Shown: one piece after another, positions 1 to 9,193 of the stretch
Layout: each line of letters opens with the position of its first letter
How positions within the stretch are numbered: position 1 is the first letter of the stretch
Translations under genes and position numbers: made by a program
The notes under the pieces: model-generated
The model's database searches: none
Told to the model about the DNA's origin: nothing
Seen by the model: the letters and a program-made list of their open reading frames with translations, nothing else
Assembly (NCBI RefSeq): GCF_029714305.1
Contig: NZ_CP121647.1
Span: 4,608,501 to 4,672,500, forward strand
DNA length: 64,000 nt
Source of the DNA: Bradyrhizobium sp. CB3481
Lineage (GTDB): Bacteria; Pseudomonadota; Alphaproteobacteria; Rhizobiales; Xanthobacteraceae
Direction of reading: 5' to 3'

Positions 1-67
1 GCTGGTCCAACCGAAGGATTTCGCAGTAGCCGCGGAAGGCCTGCGAAGAGCGGGATTGCCGGAGTAA
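1..67 (+). CDS. C-terminal end of an unidentified protein cut by the window start
   Basis: Reading from base 2, an open frame encodes LVQPKDFAVAAEGLRRAGLPE and stops with TAA at 65-67. Codon use suits a high-GC genome. The rest of the gene lies outside the window, so family and length are unknown. Bases 68-343 downstream show no convincing gene. Confidence 0.35.
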   Translation, partial: LVQPKDFAVAAEGLRRAGLPE

Positions 68-343
68 CAGCTTGCTCCTGCTTCTACGCCCCCGAAAGAT
101 CAGAAGATCGAAAAGCCGCGGTCCAACCGGGATGCGTCTGAATCGTCTTTGAGTTCTCGCCTGCCGGCGTCAGACAATAATCCTCAAATGAAATTGGCGC
201 TTCCGCGCGCCGCTTGGACAAGTTTCCAAGGTAAATCCAATCGCAATCCAACATGGCTGCAAGGCTTTTCGGCCAGCTTGGGCGCAATCTCCCCTCGCTT
301 TCACAAGCAAGGCCATCGGTGGCCCGAAAGTCGAGGGAAAGTC

Positions 344-1093
344 ATGAAGATTGTTATTATTGGCGGTACCGGGCTCATCGGAACGAAGCTCGCGAGCAAG
401 CTCCGTCAGAAAAGCCACGAGGTGATCGCGGCATCTCCCAGTACGGGTGTCAACACGATCACCGGCGAGGGTCTCGACAGGGCGCTTTCGGGCGCCGAGA
501 TTGTCGTCGATGTTACAAATTCGCCCTCCTTCGAGGACCGCGCGGTTCTGAAATTCTTCGAAACGTCAGGCCGCAATCTTCTCGCCGCCGAGGCCGCCGC
601 CTCCGTACGCCATCATGTAGCGCTGTCCGTTGTCGGGGTCGACCGCCTTTCGGAAAACGGTTACTTCCGCGCCAAGCTGGTGCAGGAAAGCCTGATCAAG
701 GCCTCGAAGATTTCCTACACGATTCTGCGCGCGACCCAGTTCTTCGAGTTCGTCGGCGGCATCATCGATTCTTCTGCTGATGGACAAATCGTCAGGCTGT
801 CGCCTGCCCTGTTTCAGCCCGTGGCTTCGGACGACGTCGCTGCCGCCCTGGCCGACGTCACGCTCGGCGTTCCAGTCAACGGCATCGTTGAGCTGGCCGG
901 ACCGGAACCGTTCAGTCTCGATGACTTCGCCCGGCAATATCTGACCGCGACAAAGGACCCGCGCAAGGTCGTCGCCGACATCCATGCTCGCTATTTCGGA
1001 GCAGAACTGGACGATCGGTCTCTCACGCCGGGCCAGAATCCCCGGCTCGGCGCCGTGCGTTTCGAGGACTGGCTGGCCGGGCTCCGCCAGTGA
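344..1093 (+). CDS. NmrA-like atypical SDR NAD(P)-binding protein
   Basis: A 249-residue protein beginning MKIVIIGGTGLIG, a Rossmann beta-alpha-beta turn with the GGTGxxG dinucleotide-binding motif at residues 7-13. The rest follows the atypical short-chain dehydrogenase plan of NmrA/YwnB-like proteins: a short sugar-phosphate-epimerase-like core and no classic YxxxK active site in the usual place. Such proteins act as NAD(P)H-linked reductases or redox sensors in the cytoplasm. The frame is open upstream to 149, but that extension does not resemble the family, so the ATG at 344 was chosen. It lies upstream of an AraC regulator on the same strand and may belong to its stress cluster. The substrate is unknown. 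Confidence 0.8.
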   Translation: MKIVIIGGTGLIGTKLASKLRQKSHEVIAASPSTGVNTITGEGLDRALSGAEIVVDVTNSPSFEDRAVLKFFETSGRNLLAAEAAASVRHHVALSVVGVDRLSENGYFRAKLVQESLIKASKISYTILRATQFFEFVGGIIDSSADGQIVRLSPALFQPVASDDVAAALADVTLGVPVNGIVELAGPEPFSLDDFARQYLTATKDPRKVVADIHARYFGAELDDRSLTPGQNPRLGAVRFEDWLAGLRQ

Positions 1094-1282
1094 CGGGCAC
1101 GACCAAGGCCCACAAATCGATACTCACAACGCCCGGCGCATCGCCAGCAAGACAGGGCCAGCGCGTCTGCTTGCCGTTTCGTCGTGGATAGCGACGAAAG
1201 GAATCTGACCATTCCGGATCATGACGACTAGCGGGAGCTTGCTCGTCATACCGTGCCCCGCCCCCCAACACGAGCACAAACC

Positions 1283-2233
1283 ATGAGCAAGCCGATCTTG
1301 CGCGATCCTTCGGAAGATCCCCCGGCCGCGTCTGAGGCGCGCCAGAGCAACTCGCCGATTGCCGATGGGCGTCCTGCCGATGTGGAGATGGCACGCGTGC
1401 TCAAGACCGCGCCACTTCGCATGGCTTCCGATCCGTCCAGTGGCGCGATCGCCTATTGGAAGCATGATCCCCTGCACGACGTCGTCGAGCCGATGGCTGA
1501 TCACGTCATTATGACTTACCCTGCCGGCTCACAGCGGCTGGAGCGGCGCACCGGTAAATCAGCAGCGATTACGACGGCGCGTCCCGGGGTTGTGACGGTC
1601 ATCCCAGCCGGCTCGACCTCCCGGTGGGACATTCACCAGCCCATGGATGTCGTTCAACTCTACCTTCCGTACAGAACGCTCGAGCGTGTTGCCGGTGAAG
1701 CCGGCATGGCCGCTCCCAGCGATCTGCTGGAAAGAACGGGACATCCTGATCTCATTACATCTCGATTACTCCTGAGTGCGGCGGATGTGCTTGAGGGCAG
1801 TGAGGCCCTGGACGCTCTGTTCAGGCAGCAGCTAACGGATCTTCTGGCCACGCGCCTCCTCGCTGCGCACACCAGCTCGCCAACCACTTTCCAGCCGACC
1901 ATGGGGGGCCTCTCGCCCACCGCGCTGCGCCGCGCCGTCGAACGCTTGCGCTCGGACATCGATGCGGACGTGTCCCTTGCGGCGCTGGCTTCGGATGTCG
2001 GACTGTCGCGCTTCCACTTCTGCCGTGCCTTCAAGGAAAGCACCGGGCTTTCGCCGCATGCCTGGCTGCGCCAGCACCGACTCGAGCAGGCCATGAACAT
2101 GCTGCGCGACACCGACGCGTCGGTCGTGTCGGTCGCCGCCGCGCTTGGTTATGCCTCCCAGACTGCCTTCGCTGCGGCGTTCAGGCGGCTGACCGGAGAA
2201 ACCCCGAGCGATTGGCGACGACGCTTTCGGTAA
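1283..2233 (+). CDS. AraC-family transcriptional regulator
   Basis: A 316-residue DNA-binding regulator. The C-terminal ~100 residues hold the two helix-turn-helix units of AraC/XylS proteins: the first around LAALASDVGLSRFHFCRAF, the second around VAAALGYASQTAFAAAFRR, ending in the usual P-x-x-WRR tail. The N-terminal ~200 residues are probably the ligand-sensing domain. A GTG at 1253 could add ten residues, but the ATG at 1283 is the more ordinary start. It is followed on the same strand by a hydrolase, a flavoprotein, an MBL-fold enzyme and an SDR, so it is probably their local activator. The effector is not deducible. Confidence 0.88.
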   Translation: MSKPILRDPSEDPPAASEARQSNSPIADGRPADVEMARVLKTAPLRMASDPSSGAIAYWKHDPLHDVVEPMADHVIMTYPAGSQRLERRTGKSAAITTARPGVVTVIPAGSTSRWDIHQPMDVVQLYLPYRTLERVAGEAGMAAPSDLLERTGHPDLITSRLLLSAADVLEGSEALDALFRQQLTDLLATRLLAAHTSSPTTFQPTMGGLSPTALRRAVERLRSDIDADVSLAALASDVGLSRFHFCRAFKESTGLSPHAWLRQHRLEQAMNMLRDTDASVVSVAAALGYASQTAFAAAFRRLTGETPSDWRRRFR

Positions 2234-2334
2234 CAGCAATCGCTCTGCGATGACAGCAATCGCGGTGGCGCAGCCGCAGGACTGGTTCGCTAAGACATCA
2301 CGGAGCATTCGCCAACACCAGGGAAGACAAGAAA

Positions 2335-3324
2335 ATGGTCAGGAACAAATCCATCAGCCAGCTTGCAACTACTTCGCGCCGGAAAGTGCTCGCAAGCGCG
2401 CTCATTTACGCAACTTCGCTCACCGTCCGCTCCTCTTCGGCGACCGGCAAGGAAAACGACTCTTCGACAATCCCCGCTCAACGGACTGATCCTATGACCT
2501 CCGTCACCACCAAGGACGGCGTACAGATCTTCTACAAGGACTGGGGACCGAAAGCCGCCCAGCCCATCGTCTTTCACCACGGCTGGCCGCTGAGCTCCGA
2601 CGACTGGGAGAATCAGATGCTCTTCTTCGTCGGCAAGGGCTATCGCGTCGTCGCCCATGATCGCCGCGGTCACGGTCGCTCAAGCCAGGTGAGCGATGGC
2701 CACGACATGGATCACTACGCAGCCGACGTCGCCGCGGTCGTCGAGCATCTCGATCTGCGCAACGCCATTCATGTCGGCCATTCCACCGGCGGCGGCGAGG
2801 CCACGCGCTACGTCGCGCGGCATGGCAGGGGCCGCGTGGCCAAGCTGGTCCTGATCGGCGCCGTGCCGCCGCTGATGCTGAAGACGGAAGCCAATCCTGG
2901 CGGCCTGCCGATCGAAGTGCTCGACGGCCTACGCAAGCAGCTCGCCGCCAGCAGATCGCAGTTCTATCTCGATTTCGCCAGCGGCCCGTTCTACGGCTAC
3001 AACCGTCCGGGCGCCAAGGCATCGGAAGCAATCATCTGGAATTGGTGGCGCCAAGGCATGATGGGCGGCGCCAACGCGCACTATGATGGGATCAAGGCGT
3101 TCTCGGAAACGGACTTCACCGAGGACCTGAAGAGCATCATTGTGCCCACGCTCGTCCTGCACGGTGACGACGACCAGATCGTGCCCGTCGCCAATTCTGC
3201 GCCGCTGTCGGCGAAGCTGCTGAAGCGCAGCACTCTCAAAATCTACGAGGGGCTGCCGCACGGTATGTGCACGACCCATGCCGACCTCATCAACGCTGAG
3301 CTGCTCTCGTTCATCGCGGCCTAG
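2335..3324 (+). CDS. Alpha/beta hydrolase, non-heme haloperoxidase type, possible Tat signal
   Basis: A 329-residue alpha/beta-hydrolase. The nucleophile elbow GHSTGGG places Ser150, an Asp lies in HGDDDQIVP (278-280), and His309 is in LPHG, completing the triad. The [11 protein letters not shown] oxyanion region is typical of cofactor-free chloroperoxidase/esterase proteins. Residues 14-30 contain SRRKVL followed by a hydrophobic stretch, which looks like a twin-arginine export signal. An internal ATG at 2494 would give the usual cytoplasmic length, but an AGGGAAG ribosome site favours 2335. It is the second gene of the AraC-led run. The true substrate could be an ester, lactone or peracid rather than a halide. 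Confidence 0.85.
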   Translation: MVRNKSISQLATTSRRKVLASALIYATSLTVRSSSATGKENDSSTIPAQRTDPMTSVTTKDGVQIFYKDWGPKAAQPIVFHHGWPLSSDDWENQMLFFVGKGYRVVAHDRRGHGRSSQVSDGHDMDHYAADVAAVVEHLDLRNAIHVGHSTGGGEATRYVARHGRGRVAKLVLIGAVPPLMLKTEANPGGLPIEVLDGLRKQLAASRSQFYLDFASGPFYGYNRPGAKASEAIIWNWWRQGMMGGANAHYDGIKAFSETDFTEDLKSIIVPTLVLHGDDDQIVPVANSAPLSAKLLKRSTLKIYEGLPHGMCTTHADLINAELLSFIAA

Positions 3325-3377
3325 CGCCTTCGCTTACGTCTTTTCATCGAAAACACTCAAAACCAGGAGCAAACCAC

Positions 3378-4583
3378 ATGCGACTAGTCATCATAGGCGC
3401 CGGCTTTGCCGGCATGTACGCCGCCCTTTCCTCCGCCCGGTTGCGCGACATTCAGGGCGTTTCGCCTGACGATCTCGAAATCGCACTGATCGCACCGGAG
3501 CCGACGCTGGTGGTCCGTCCGCGGCTCTATGAGCCGAAGCCGGAAACCCTGACCGCGCCGCTGCTTGACGTCCTCAAGGCGATCGACGTCGACTACATCC
3601 AGGGCAGTGCCGAGACGATCAACACCGATGCTCGAACGGTGCAGATCACGACTCCAAAGGGCCCGCGAAAGACTCTGTCCTACGACCGTCTCGTGGTGGC
3701 CACCGGCAGCCGCCTGTTCCGCCCCAACATTCCGGGCCTTGCCGAGCACGGCTTCAGCGTCGACTCGCTCGATGACGCAATCGCGCTCGACAAGCATCTA
3801 CACAGCCTGGCCGACCGGCCGGCCATCAACGGGCGCGATACGGTCGTCGTGGCCGGCGGCGGCTTCACCGGCATCGAGGCAGCAACCGAGCTGCCCGGGC
3901 GCTTGCGCGAAATCCTTGGCAGGGACGCCAAGACGCGCGTGATCATCGTCGACCGCAACAGTGCGATCGCTCCCGACATGGGCGAAGGCCCTCGGCCAGT
4001 GATCGAGGAAGCGTTGCGCAAGCTCGGCGTAGAGACCCGGCTCGGGGCTGGCGTCGCCTCGCTCGACAAATCCGGCGTCACCCTGTCGACCGGCGAACAC
4101 ATCGATACCGAGACAGTGGTCTGGGCGGCCGGCATTCGCGCCGCGCCGTTGACGGCGCAGATTCCGGCCGAGCGCGACAATTTCGGCCGGCTGCTGGTGG
4201 ATCGCGATCTGCGCGTGCCGAGTGTCGCCGGTGTCTTCGCCACCGGCGATGCTGCGCGGGCCGCATGCGACGACGAAGGCAACTACGCGCTGATGTCGTG
4301 TCAGCACGCCACGCGGATGGGCGCCTTTGCCGGCAACAATGCCGTCGCCGAACTCCTGGGCGTTCCGACCAGGCCGTATCACCAGAAGGCCTACGTCACC
4401 TGCCTCGACCTCGGCGAAGCCGGCGCTCTGTTCACGCGCGGCTGGGAGCACAAGGTCGAGATGGTCGGCGACGTCGCCAAGAAGACCAAGCAGGAGATCA
4501 ATACTGTCTGGATCTACCCGCCCCGCGCCGAGCGCGCCGCGGCGCTCGCGTCGGCCGATCCGGAGCGCGTGACCAACCTCTAG
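3378..4583 (+). CDS. NAD(P)/FAD-dependent oxidoreductase, NDH-2-like
   Basis: A 401-residue two-dinucleotide-binding-domain flavoprotein. GAGFAGMYAA near residue 7 binds FAD, VVAGGGFTGIEAA near residue 160 binds NAD(P)H, and ATGDAA near residue 295 is the second FAD contact. The arrangement resembles type II NADH dehydrogenases and related pyridine-nucleotide oxidoreductases, which pass hydride electrons to quinones or small redox partners at the membrane face. An AGGAG ribosome site precedes the ATG. It is the third gene of the AraC-led run, fitting a redox or detoxification role. The electron acceptor cannot be read from sequence. Confidence 0.85.
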   Translation: MRLVIIGAGFAGMYAALSSARLRDIQGVSPDDLEIALIAPEPTLVVRPRLYEPKPETLTAPLLDVLKAIDVDYIQGSAETINTDARTVQITTPKGPRKTLSYDRLVVATGSRLFRPNIPGLAEHGFSVDSLDDAIALDKHLHSLADRPAINGRDTVVVAGGGFTGIEAATELPGRLREILGRDAKTRVIIVDRNSAIAPDMGEGPRPVIEEALRKLGVETRLGAGVASLDKSGVTLSTGEHIDTETVVWAAGIRAAPLTAQIPAERDNFGRLLVDRDLRVPSVAGVFATGDAARAACDDEGNYALMSCQHATRMGAFAGNNAVAELLGVPTRPYHQKAYVTCLDLGEAGALFTRGWEHKVEMVGDVAKKTKQEINTVWIYPPRAERAAALASADPERVTNL

Positions 4584-4600
4584 ACGCCCCAAGCGATGGC

Positions 4601-4624
4601 GGCCGCGCTCCTGGCTGCGCGGCC
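4601..4624 (+). repeat. Perfect 8-bp hairpin in the gap before the MBL-fold gene
   Basis: GGCCGCGC (4601-4608) and GCGCGGCC (4617-4624) pair around an 8-base loop, 18 bases after the flavoprotein stop. No T-run follows, so this is more likely a transcript-stabilising or attenuating stem within the operon than a strong terminator. Confidence 0.45.
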
Positions 4625-4690
4625 TGCTCAACCAAGACCAGCCAGAACCAAGACCAACCAAGCGCCTTTGCCATGAAACAGGAGACGAAC

Positions 4691-5608
4691 ATGAACCTGC
4701 ATAATACCTCATACCCCGTTACATCGGGACCCGAAGAGCTCGTTCCGTCGCGCTACGCGCTGAAGGTCGGCGACATTGACGTGCTGGTGGTCAGCGATGG
4801 CGTGCTGCCGCTCCCAACCCAAATGTTGGGACACAACGCCGACCCGGCCGACCGCGCGGCCTGGCTGAAAGACATGTTCCTGCCGCAGGACGCATTCGAC
4901 TGGGCACTGAACGTGGTCGTGGTGCGTAGCGGCGGCAAGACCATCCTCATTGACGCTGGACTGGGGTCCGATCCGGACTTGAACTTGCCGCGGGCCGGCC
5001 AGTTGATCAAGCGACTGGAGGCCGCCGGCATCGATCTTTCGTCCGTGACCGACCTGGTGCTGACCCACATGCACATGGACCACATTGGCGGGCTGCTCGT
5101 CGAGGGGGTGAAGGAGCGACTGCGCAAAGACCTGCGGATCCACGTGGCGGCCGCCGAGGTCAAGTTCTGGGAGGCGCCCGATTTCTCCCACACCTCCATG
5201 CCGCAGGGTTTCCCGGATGCGCTTCGGTCGGCCGCCAAGCGGTTCGCGAGCGAGTACGGGAGCAACCTGCGGACGTTCGATGAGGAGCACGAGATTGCGC
5301 CGGGCGTGGTCGCCCGTCGCACCGGCGGTCACACCCCCGGGCACAGCGTGGTCCGCGTGGCGTCCGGCGGCGACGGACTGACGTTCGCCGGCGACGCCGT
5401 CTTTACTGTCGGGTTCGAGCATTCCGACTGGCACAACGGTTTCGAGCACGACCCCGAAGAGGCGGCGCGCGTTCGGGTCCGTCTTTTGCGGGAGCTGGCT
5501 AAGAGCGGCGAGATGCTGGTGGCCACTCACCTGCCGTTCCCGTCCATCGGCCGGGTGGCGGCCGACGGCGACGCCTTCCGTTTCGTACCGGTGTTCTGGG
5601 ACTACTGA
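4691..5608 (+). CDS. MBL-fold metallohydrolase, lactonase-like
   Basis: A 305-residue metallo-beta-lactamase-fold enzyme. The zinc motif HMHMDH is at residues 126-131, further metal ligands are expected at His214 in GGHTPGH and Asp235 in FAGDAVF, and a late His lies in ATHLPFP. The layout matches the lactonase/AttM-like and hydroxyacylglutathione-hydrolase-like branches. Several upstream ATGs are in frame; AGGAGA seven bases before 4691 selects this start, and the longer frame overlapping the flavoprotein gene is spurious. As part of an AraC-led cluster with hydrolase and redox genes, it may open a lactone or hydrolyse a xenobiotic. A quorum-quenching role is possible but unproven. Confidence 0.85.
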   Translation: MNLHNTSYPVTSGPEELVPSRYALKVGDIDVLVVSDGVLPLPTQMLGHNADPADRAAWLKDMFLPQDAFDWALNVVVVRSGGKTILIDAGLGSDPDLNLPRAGQLIKRLEAAGIDLSSVTDLVLTHMHMDHIGGLLVEGVKERLRKDLRIHVAAAEVKFWEAPDFSHTSMPQGFPDALRSAAKRFASEYGSNLRTFDEEHEIAPGVVARRTGGHTPGHSVVRVASGGDGLTFAGDAVFTVGFEHSDWHNGFEHDPEEAARVRVRLLRELAKSGEMLVATHLPFPSIGRVAADGDAFRFVPVFWDY

Positions 5609-5628
5609 CCGCTCGTTGGGTTAAGGCC

Positions 5629-5662
5629 GAACCAGGGCGCGTATGAATTCGCGCCCTGGTTC
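5629..5662 (+). terminator. 13-bp inverted repeat downstream of the MBL-fold gene
   Basis: Bases 5629-5641 and 5650-5662 are perfect complements (arm GAACCAGGGCGCG) around an 8-base loop, 21 bases after the MBL stop. No poly-T tract follows on either strand, so it would be a Rho-assisted terminator or RNA-stabilising stem. It separates the first genes of the cluster from the SDR gene. Confidence 0.45.
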
Positions 5663-5736
5663 AATACCTCGCAACCACCGGCGCTGAAACCGAAGCGGTC
5701 GTTTATGCCCGCTTTCACCAACTTCGAACTTTACAG

Positions 5737-6498
5737 ATGAGTCGAACGAACATGCAGAACGAAAAAGTCATGATCATAACGGGCGGCAGCTCCGGCATCG
5801 GTCGGGCGGCCGCGCTCCGTTTCGCCAACCAGGGCGACAAGGTGCTCATCACCGGCCGCCGCGCCGGCCCCGTCGAGCAAACGGTGGCGGAGCATCAAAA
5901 TATCGCGGGCATCGTTGCGGATACCGCCTCTGCTGAAGACGCCAGGCGGACCATCGCCACGGCGGTCGACAACTGGGGCCGAGTGGATGCACTCGTCAAC
6001 AACGCCGGCGCGGGCGCCATCCTTCCGTTATCGGATGCGACAGCCGATCGGATCACAGACATCTTTTCCGTCAATGTGCTCGGTCCGAGCCTGCTGGCCC
6101 GCGCCGCCCTTCCTCATCTGAAGGCGACTCAGGGCACCATCATCAACATCTCCTCGACCTTCGGTCACCGGCCGGCGGCGGGACTATCCCACTACGCCGC
6201 CAGCAAGGCGGCGCTGGAACACCTGACCCGCTGCTGGGCGCTAGAACTCGCGCCGCTCGGAATAAGGGTGAATGCGGTCGCGGCCGGGCCCACGGAATCC
6301 GGCGCCTTGACCGGGATGATGGGCCTATCCGCGGAACAGGCCGAAGCCGTCAAGGAAGACGAGCGCGCACGGATTCCGCTCGGTCGGCGCGGCGTTCCCG
6401 ACGACATCGCGGAATGGATTGTCCAGCTTGCGGGCCCCGCCTCGCAATGGCTGACGGGCCAGGTTCTCGCCGTCGATGGCGGCTTAGGGCTGGCTTAG
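5737..6498 (+). CDS. SDR-family oxidoreductase
   Basis: A 253-residue classical short-chain dehydrogenase. GGSSGIGRAA at the N terminus binds NAD(P), NNAGAG marks the central strand, a Ser in NISSTFG and YAASK form the catalytic Ser-Tyr-Lys set, and the C-terminal LAVDGG motif is typical. It would reversibly oxidise or reduce an alcohol/carbonyl in the cytoplasm. A second ATG at 5752 is possible, and neither start has a strong ribosome site. It is the last same-strand gene of the 1.3-6.5 kb cluster, after a hairpin. Substrate unknown. Confidence 0.88.
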   Translation: MSRTNMQNEKVMIITGGSSGIGRAAALRFANQGDKVLITGRRAGPVEQTVAEHQNIAGIVADTASAEDARRTIATAVDNWGRVDALVNNAGAGAILPLSDATADRITDIFSVNVLGPSLLARAALPHLKATQGTIINISSTFGHRPAAGLSHYAASKAALEHLTRCWALELAPLGIRVNAVAAGPTESGALTGMMGLSAEQAEAVKEDERARIPLGRRGVPDDIAEWIVQLAGPASQWLTGQVLAVDGGLGLA

Positions 6499-6615
6499 TC
6501 TCCGCGCTCCACAGACGGTAAGTCGGATCGGCCAGCGGCTTTTTGAAGAGGCTATCAATCAAAATGAGCAAGCGTGCGCCAAAGCCGGGCTGTTCTCATC
6601 AACGGGAGGTTCACC

Positions 6616-7569
6616 CTACAGCCCGCGGACGAACGCTTCGAGCGCCGCGTTGGTCTCTTGTGGTGCTTCCTGCTGTACCCAATGCCCGATCGCAGGGATG
6701 ATGGTAGAGCCGCGGAAATCAGAGCAGGCGATTCCGGGGTCGGCGTAGAGGTCCATGCCTGGAATGAAGGCGCGCACGGGGTCGCGCTCTCCGGCGACGA
6801 AGGCCGACGGCTGCGTGATGCCGCGTCCGCTTAATTCGGCGAGATCGGCGAAATCGATGGTCTGCGCGCGGTAGCGGTTGAGCGGGCCGCGAAAGCCGCC
6901 GGCCTTGAAGGCGTCGACATAAACTGCCAGATCGCTCTCGCTCATCCAAGCCGGAAATGGCTGCGGATCGACCAGCCCATCCAGCAGCCTTGCCTCCGGC
7001 GGTTTCGGCTCCAGCCATTGGTTGTGGGGCGCTTGCCCGGATAGCGCGAAATAGACCTTGCGCAGGGTGCCCGCGATATCAGCTTCCAGTTCAGCCTCCG
7101 CGACGCCCTCTTGCTGGAAGTAGATCTGGTAGAAAAAGCGCCCCTTGTACAGGGATCGCGCCAGCTCGATGAAAGGCGCGGGTCCGCGGGGACGGAACGG
7201 CACGCTGAGACCGGCCACGGCGCTGATCTTGTCCGGATGAAGCAGCGCCGTGTGCCAGACGATCGGCGCGCCCCAGTCATGGCCGAACAAAATCGCCGGG
7301 CCATCGCCCACATGATCGATCACGGCAACCACGTCGGAGGCAAGCTGACGCAGCGTATAGGCGGAGACTTCCTGCGGCTTCGAGCTTCGCCCGTAGCCGC
7401 GCGCATCAAGCGCAGCCACTCGAAAGCCCCGCGCCGCGAAGTACGTCATCTGATGCCGCCAGGAATACCAGAGTTCCGGAAACCCATGGACACAGACGAT
7501 CAGCGGACCCGAGCCGCTGACGGCCACATTGAGCTCCGTCGCTCCGTTTCGGACAGTGAAAAAGTCCAT
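6616..7569 (-). CDS. Alpha/beta hydrolase, epoxide hydrolase type
   Basis: A 317-residue protein with HGFPE (28-32) forming the oxyanion hole and GHDWG (96-100), whose Asp98 is the epoxide-hydrolase nucleophile rather than the serine of esterases. The C-terminal AIGHWVQQEAP supplies the histidine base. Tyrosines in the cap region (FYQIYF, RYRAQ) could activate the epoxide oxygen. A GGAGG site precedes the ATG. It lies 22 bases downstream of a flavin monooxygenase on the same strand, suggesting a monooxygenase-then-hydrolase pathway. A haloalkane dehalogenase is an alternative, but the HGFPE/cap-tyrosine set favours epoxides. Confidence 0.85.
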   Translation of the reverse strand: MDFFTVRNGATELNVAVSGSGPLIVCVHGFPELWYSWRHQMTYFAARGFRVAALDARGYGRSSKPQEVSAYTLRQLASDVVAVIDHVGDGPAILFGHDWGAPIVWHTALLHPDKISAVAGLSVPFRPRGPAPFIELARSLYKGRFFYQIYFQQEGVAEAELEADIAGTLRKVYFALSGQAPHNQWLEPKPPEARLLDGLVDPQPFPAWMSESDLAVYVDAFKAGGFRGPLNRYRAQTIDFADLAELSGRGITQPSAFVAGERDPVRAFIPGMDLYADPGIACSDFRGSTIIPAIGHWVQQEAPQETNAALEAFVRGL

Positions 7570-7591
7570 CGCGGCCTCCCTGCACTGTCAA

Positions 7592-8914
7592 CTATATCAG
7601 CGACATCACGCGTGCCGCCAACTTCTGCTCCCGCAGCGCCGCCTGCGGCTTGAGCAGTTGCGAGACTTCCACCGTCAACCGGTGCACCTCGGGATCATCA
7701 GCGGCAAGTTTGGTCAAGGCCGCGCCGTATTGCAGGCGCTGGGCAAGATCAGGGGGGCGAGCGCCGCGCGTGGCGGGATAGACGAAATCGTTGACGGCAA
7801 CGCCCCATGGCGTCGCGATGGTGTCCTGGATGGCGGCGAAGAAGTCGCGCGCCAGGCGCTGCATCGGGACATCTTCCGTTAGCAGCCGGTCCAGTATCAC
7901 GGCTTCCTGCGCTGCCACGCTCATGCCCTGACCAAACACCGGATTGAAGCGGCAGAGCGCATCCCCCGTCACGAGCAGGCCCTCCGGGAAAGATTCAAGG
8001 CGCTCGAAATGCCGGCGCGTGCTGCAAGGCAATTGATAGCGAACGATATCGGTGAGCGGTCGCGCATCCCTGACCGCATCGTAGATGGTCGGGGTGCGAA
8101 GGCTCTTGACGAAATCCATGAAGCCCGCGCGGTCGCCGGGCGGCGCGTCGCCATGATTGCCCCCGATGGAAAGCAGCCATCGCTGCTTTTCGATCGGAAA
8201 CAGGAATGCGCCGCGGCTGCTGGCCGGCGCGGATGGCAGGGTGATGTTGCCCAGCCACTCGGCATTGTGATCAAGCCGCTCGACAATGGTGCTCGCATAG
8301 GCCTGATCAATGCCGATCTCGGTTTCGTCGGGCTTCTGCAGAGAAAGCTCGTCGAGCAGTTGAAGCGTCAGGCCGCAGCGGCCGGACGCTTCAACGACCA
8401 GATCGGCTTCCACCGTCACAGCAGGACCATCATCGCTTTCATAATGGGCCGCCTCGACCCGCATCGTGTCACGCGACGCGACAAGCTTGGTCACGCGGGA
8501 GCGCATGCAAATGCCGATATTCGGGGTTTGGAGAACGCGCCCTCTCGTGACGGCTTCGAGCAGTGGGCGCGACATGCTGAAAATATCGAAGCCAAGATCG
8601 CGAATGGGAAATGGGTCGAACCCGGGGCGCTCGAACCGGATGTCCTTCCCGGTGCGAACCTTCACGGCGCCGGCATCCGCCAGATCCTTCTCAAATCCAG
8701 GAAACAGCCTCTGTAGAGCCTGCAGTCCGCCGGCAAGCAGCATGTGGGCATGCTGGCACTGCGGGGTCCCTCGTCGCGGCGCCGCCTCGGCGGGAAGCGT
8801 GTCCCGCTCGATGACCGTCACCTTTCGGAAATGCCTGGAGAGCGCCTGAGCCGCCGTAAGACCGGCCATGCCCGCGCCAATCACCACCGCATGATTTCTT
8901 GCAGGATCTGGCAT
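7592..8914 (-). CDS. FAD-dependent monooxygenase / oxidoreductase
   Basis: A 440-residue flavoprotein beginning with a Rossmann fold (VVIGAGMAGLTAA, residues ~10-22) and carrying the second FAD motif GDALCRFNPVFGQGMS near residue 305. This combination is typical of PHBH/squalene-epoxidase-like monooxygenases. The in-frame ATG at 8935 is discarded because GGAGG lies directly before 8914. It is the upstream member of a two-gene operon with the epoxide hydrolase, so it may insert oxygen into an alkene or aromatic whose epoxide is then opened. Geranylgeranyl-reductase-like enzymes share this fold and remain an alternative. Confidence 0.82.
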   Translation of the reverse strand: MPDPARNHAVVIGAGMAGLTAAQALSRHFRKVTVIERDTLPAEAAPRRGTPQCQHAHMLLAGGLQALQRLFPGFEKDLADAGAVKVRTGKDIRFERPGFDPFPIRDLGFDIFSMSRPLLEAVTRGRVLQTPNIGICMRSRVTKLVASRDTMRVEAAHYESDDGPAVTVEADLVVEASGRCGLTLQLLDELSLQKPDETEIGIDQAYASTIVERLDHNAEWLGNITLPSAPASSRGAFLFPIEKQRWLLSIGGNHGDAPPGDRAGFMDFVKSLRTPTIYDAVRDARPLTDIVRYQLPCSTRRHFERLESFPEGLLVTGDALCRFNPVFGQGMSVAAQEAVILDRLLTEDVPMQRLARDFFAAIQDTIATPWGVAVNDFVYPATRGARPPDLAQRLQYGAALTKLAADDPEVHRLTVEVSQLLKPQAALREQKLAARVMSLI

Positions 8915-9193
8915 GTGTTCCTCCCGGTGTGTCAAAAGGATCGCAAACCAAGCCTATCTGATCTCATCCAGAACAATGGTGAAAGGCGTCACAAGCTTGC
9001 AGCAGGTTGCTGCCGTCATCGCGCCTGCAACTTAAAGGACGCGACACGTCCGAACGATTATCACAAACTGCGGAAAAGGCTTAGAAAACAGAGCCTTGCT
9101 CCTACAACTCGACGTTCCGGTTAGCGGGCTGGTAACGGCCGGTTGGTAATAACGAAGCGGCCGTGATCAGGGGCCCCCACCGGAAGGTTTCCC

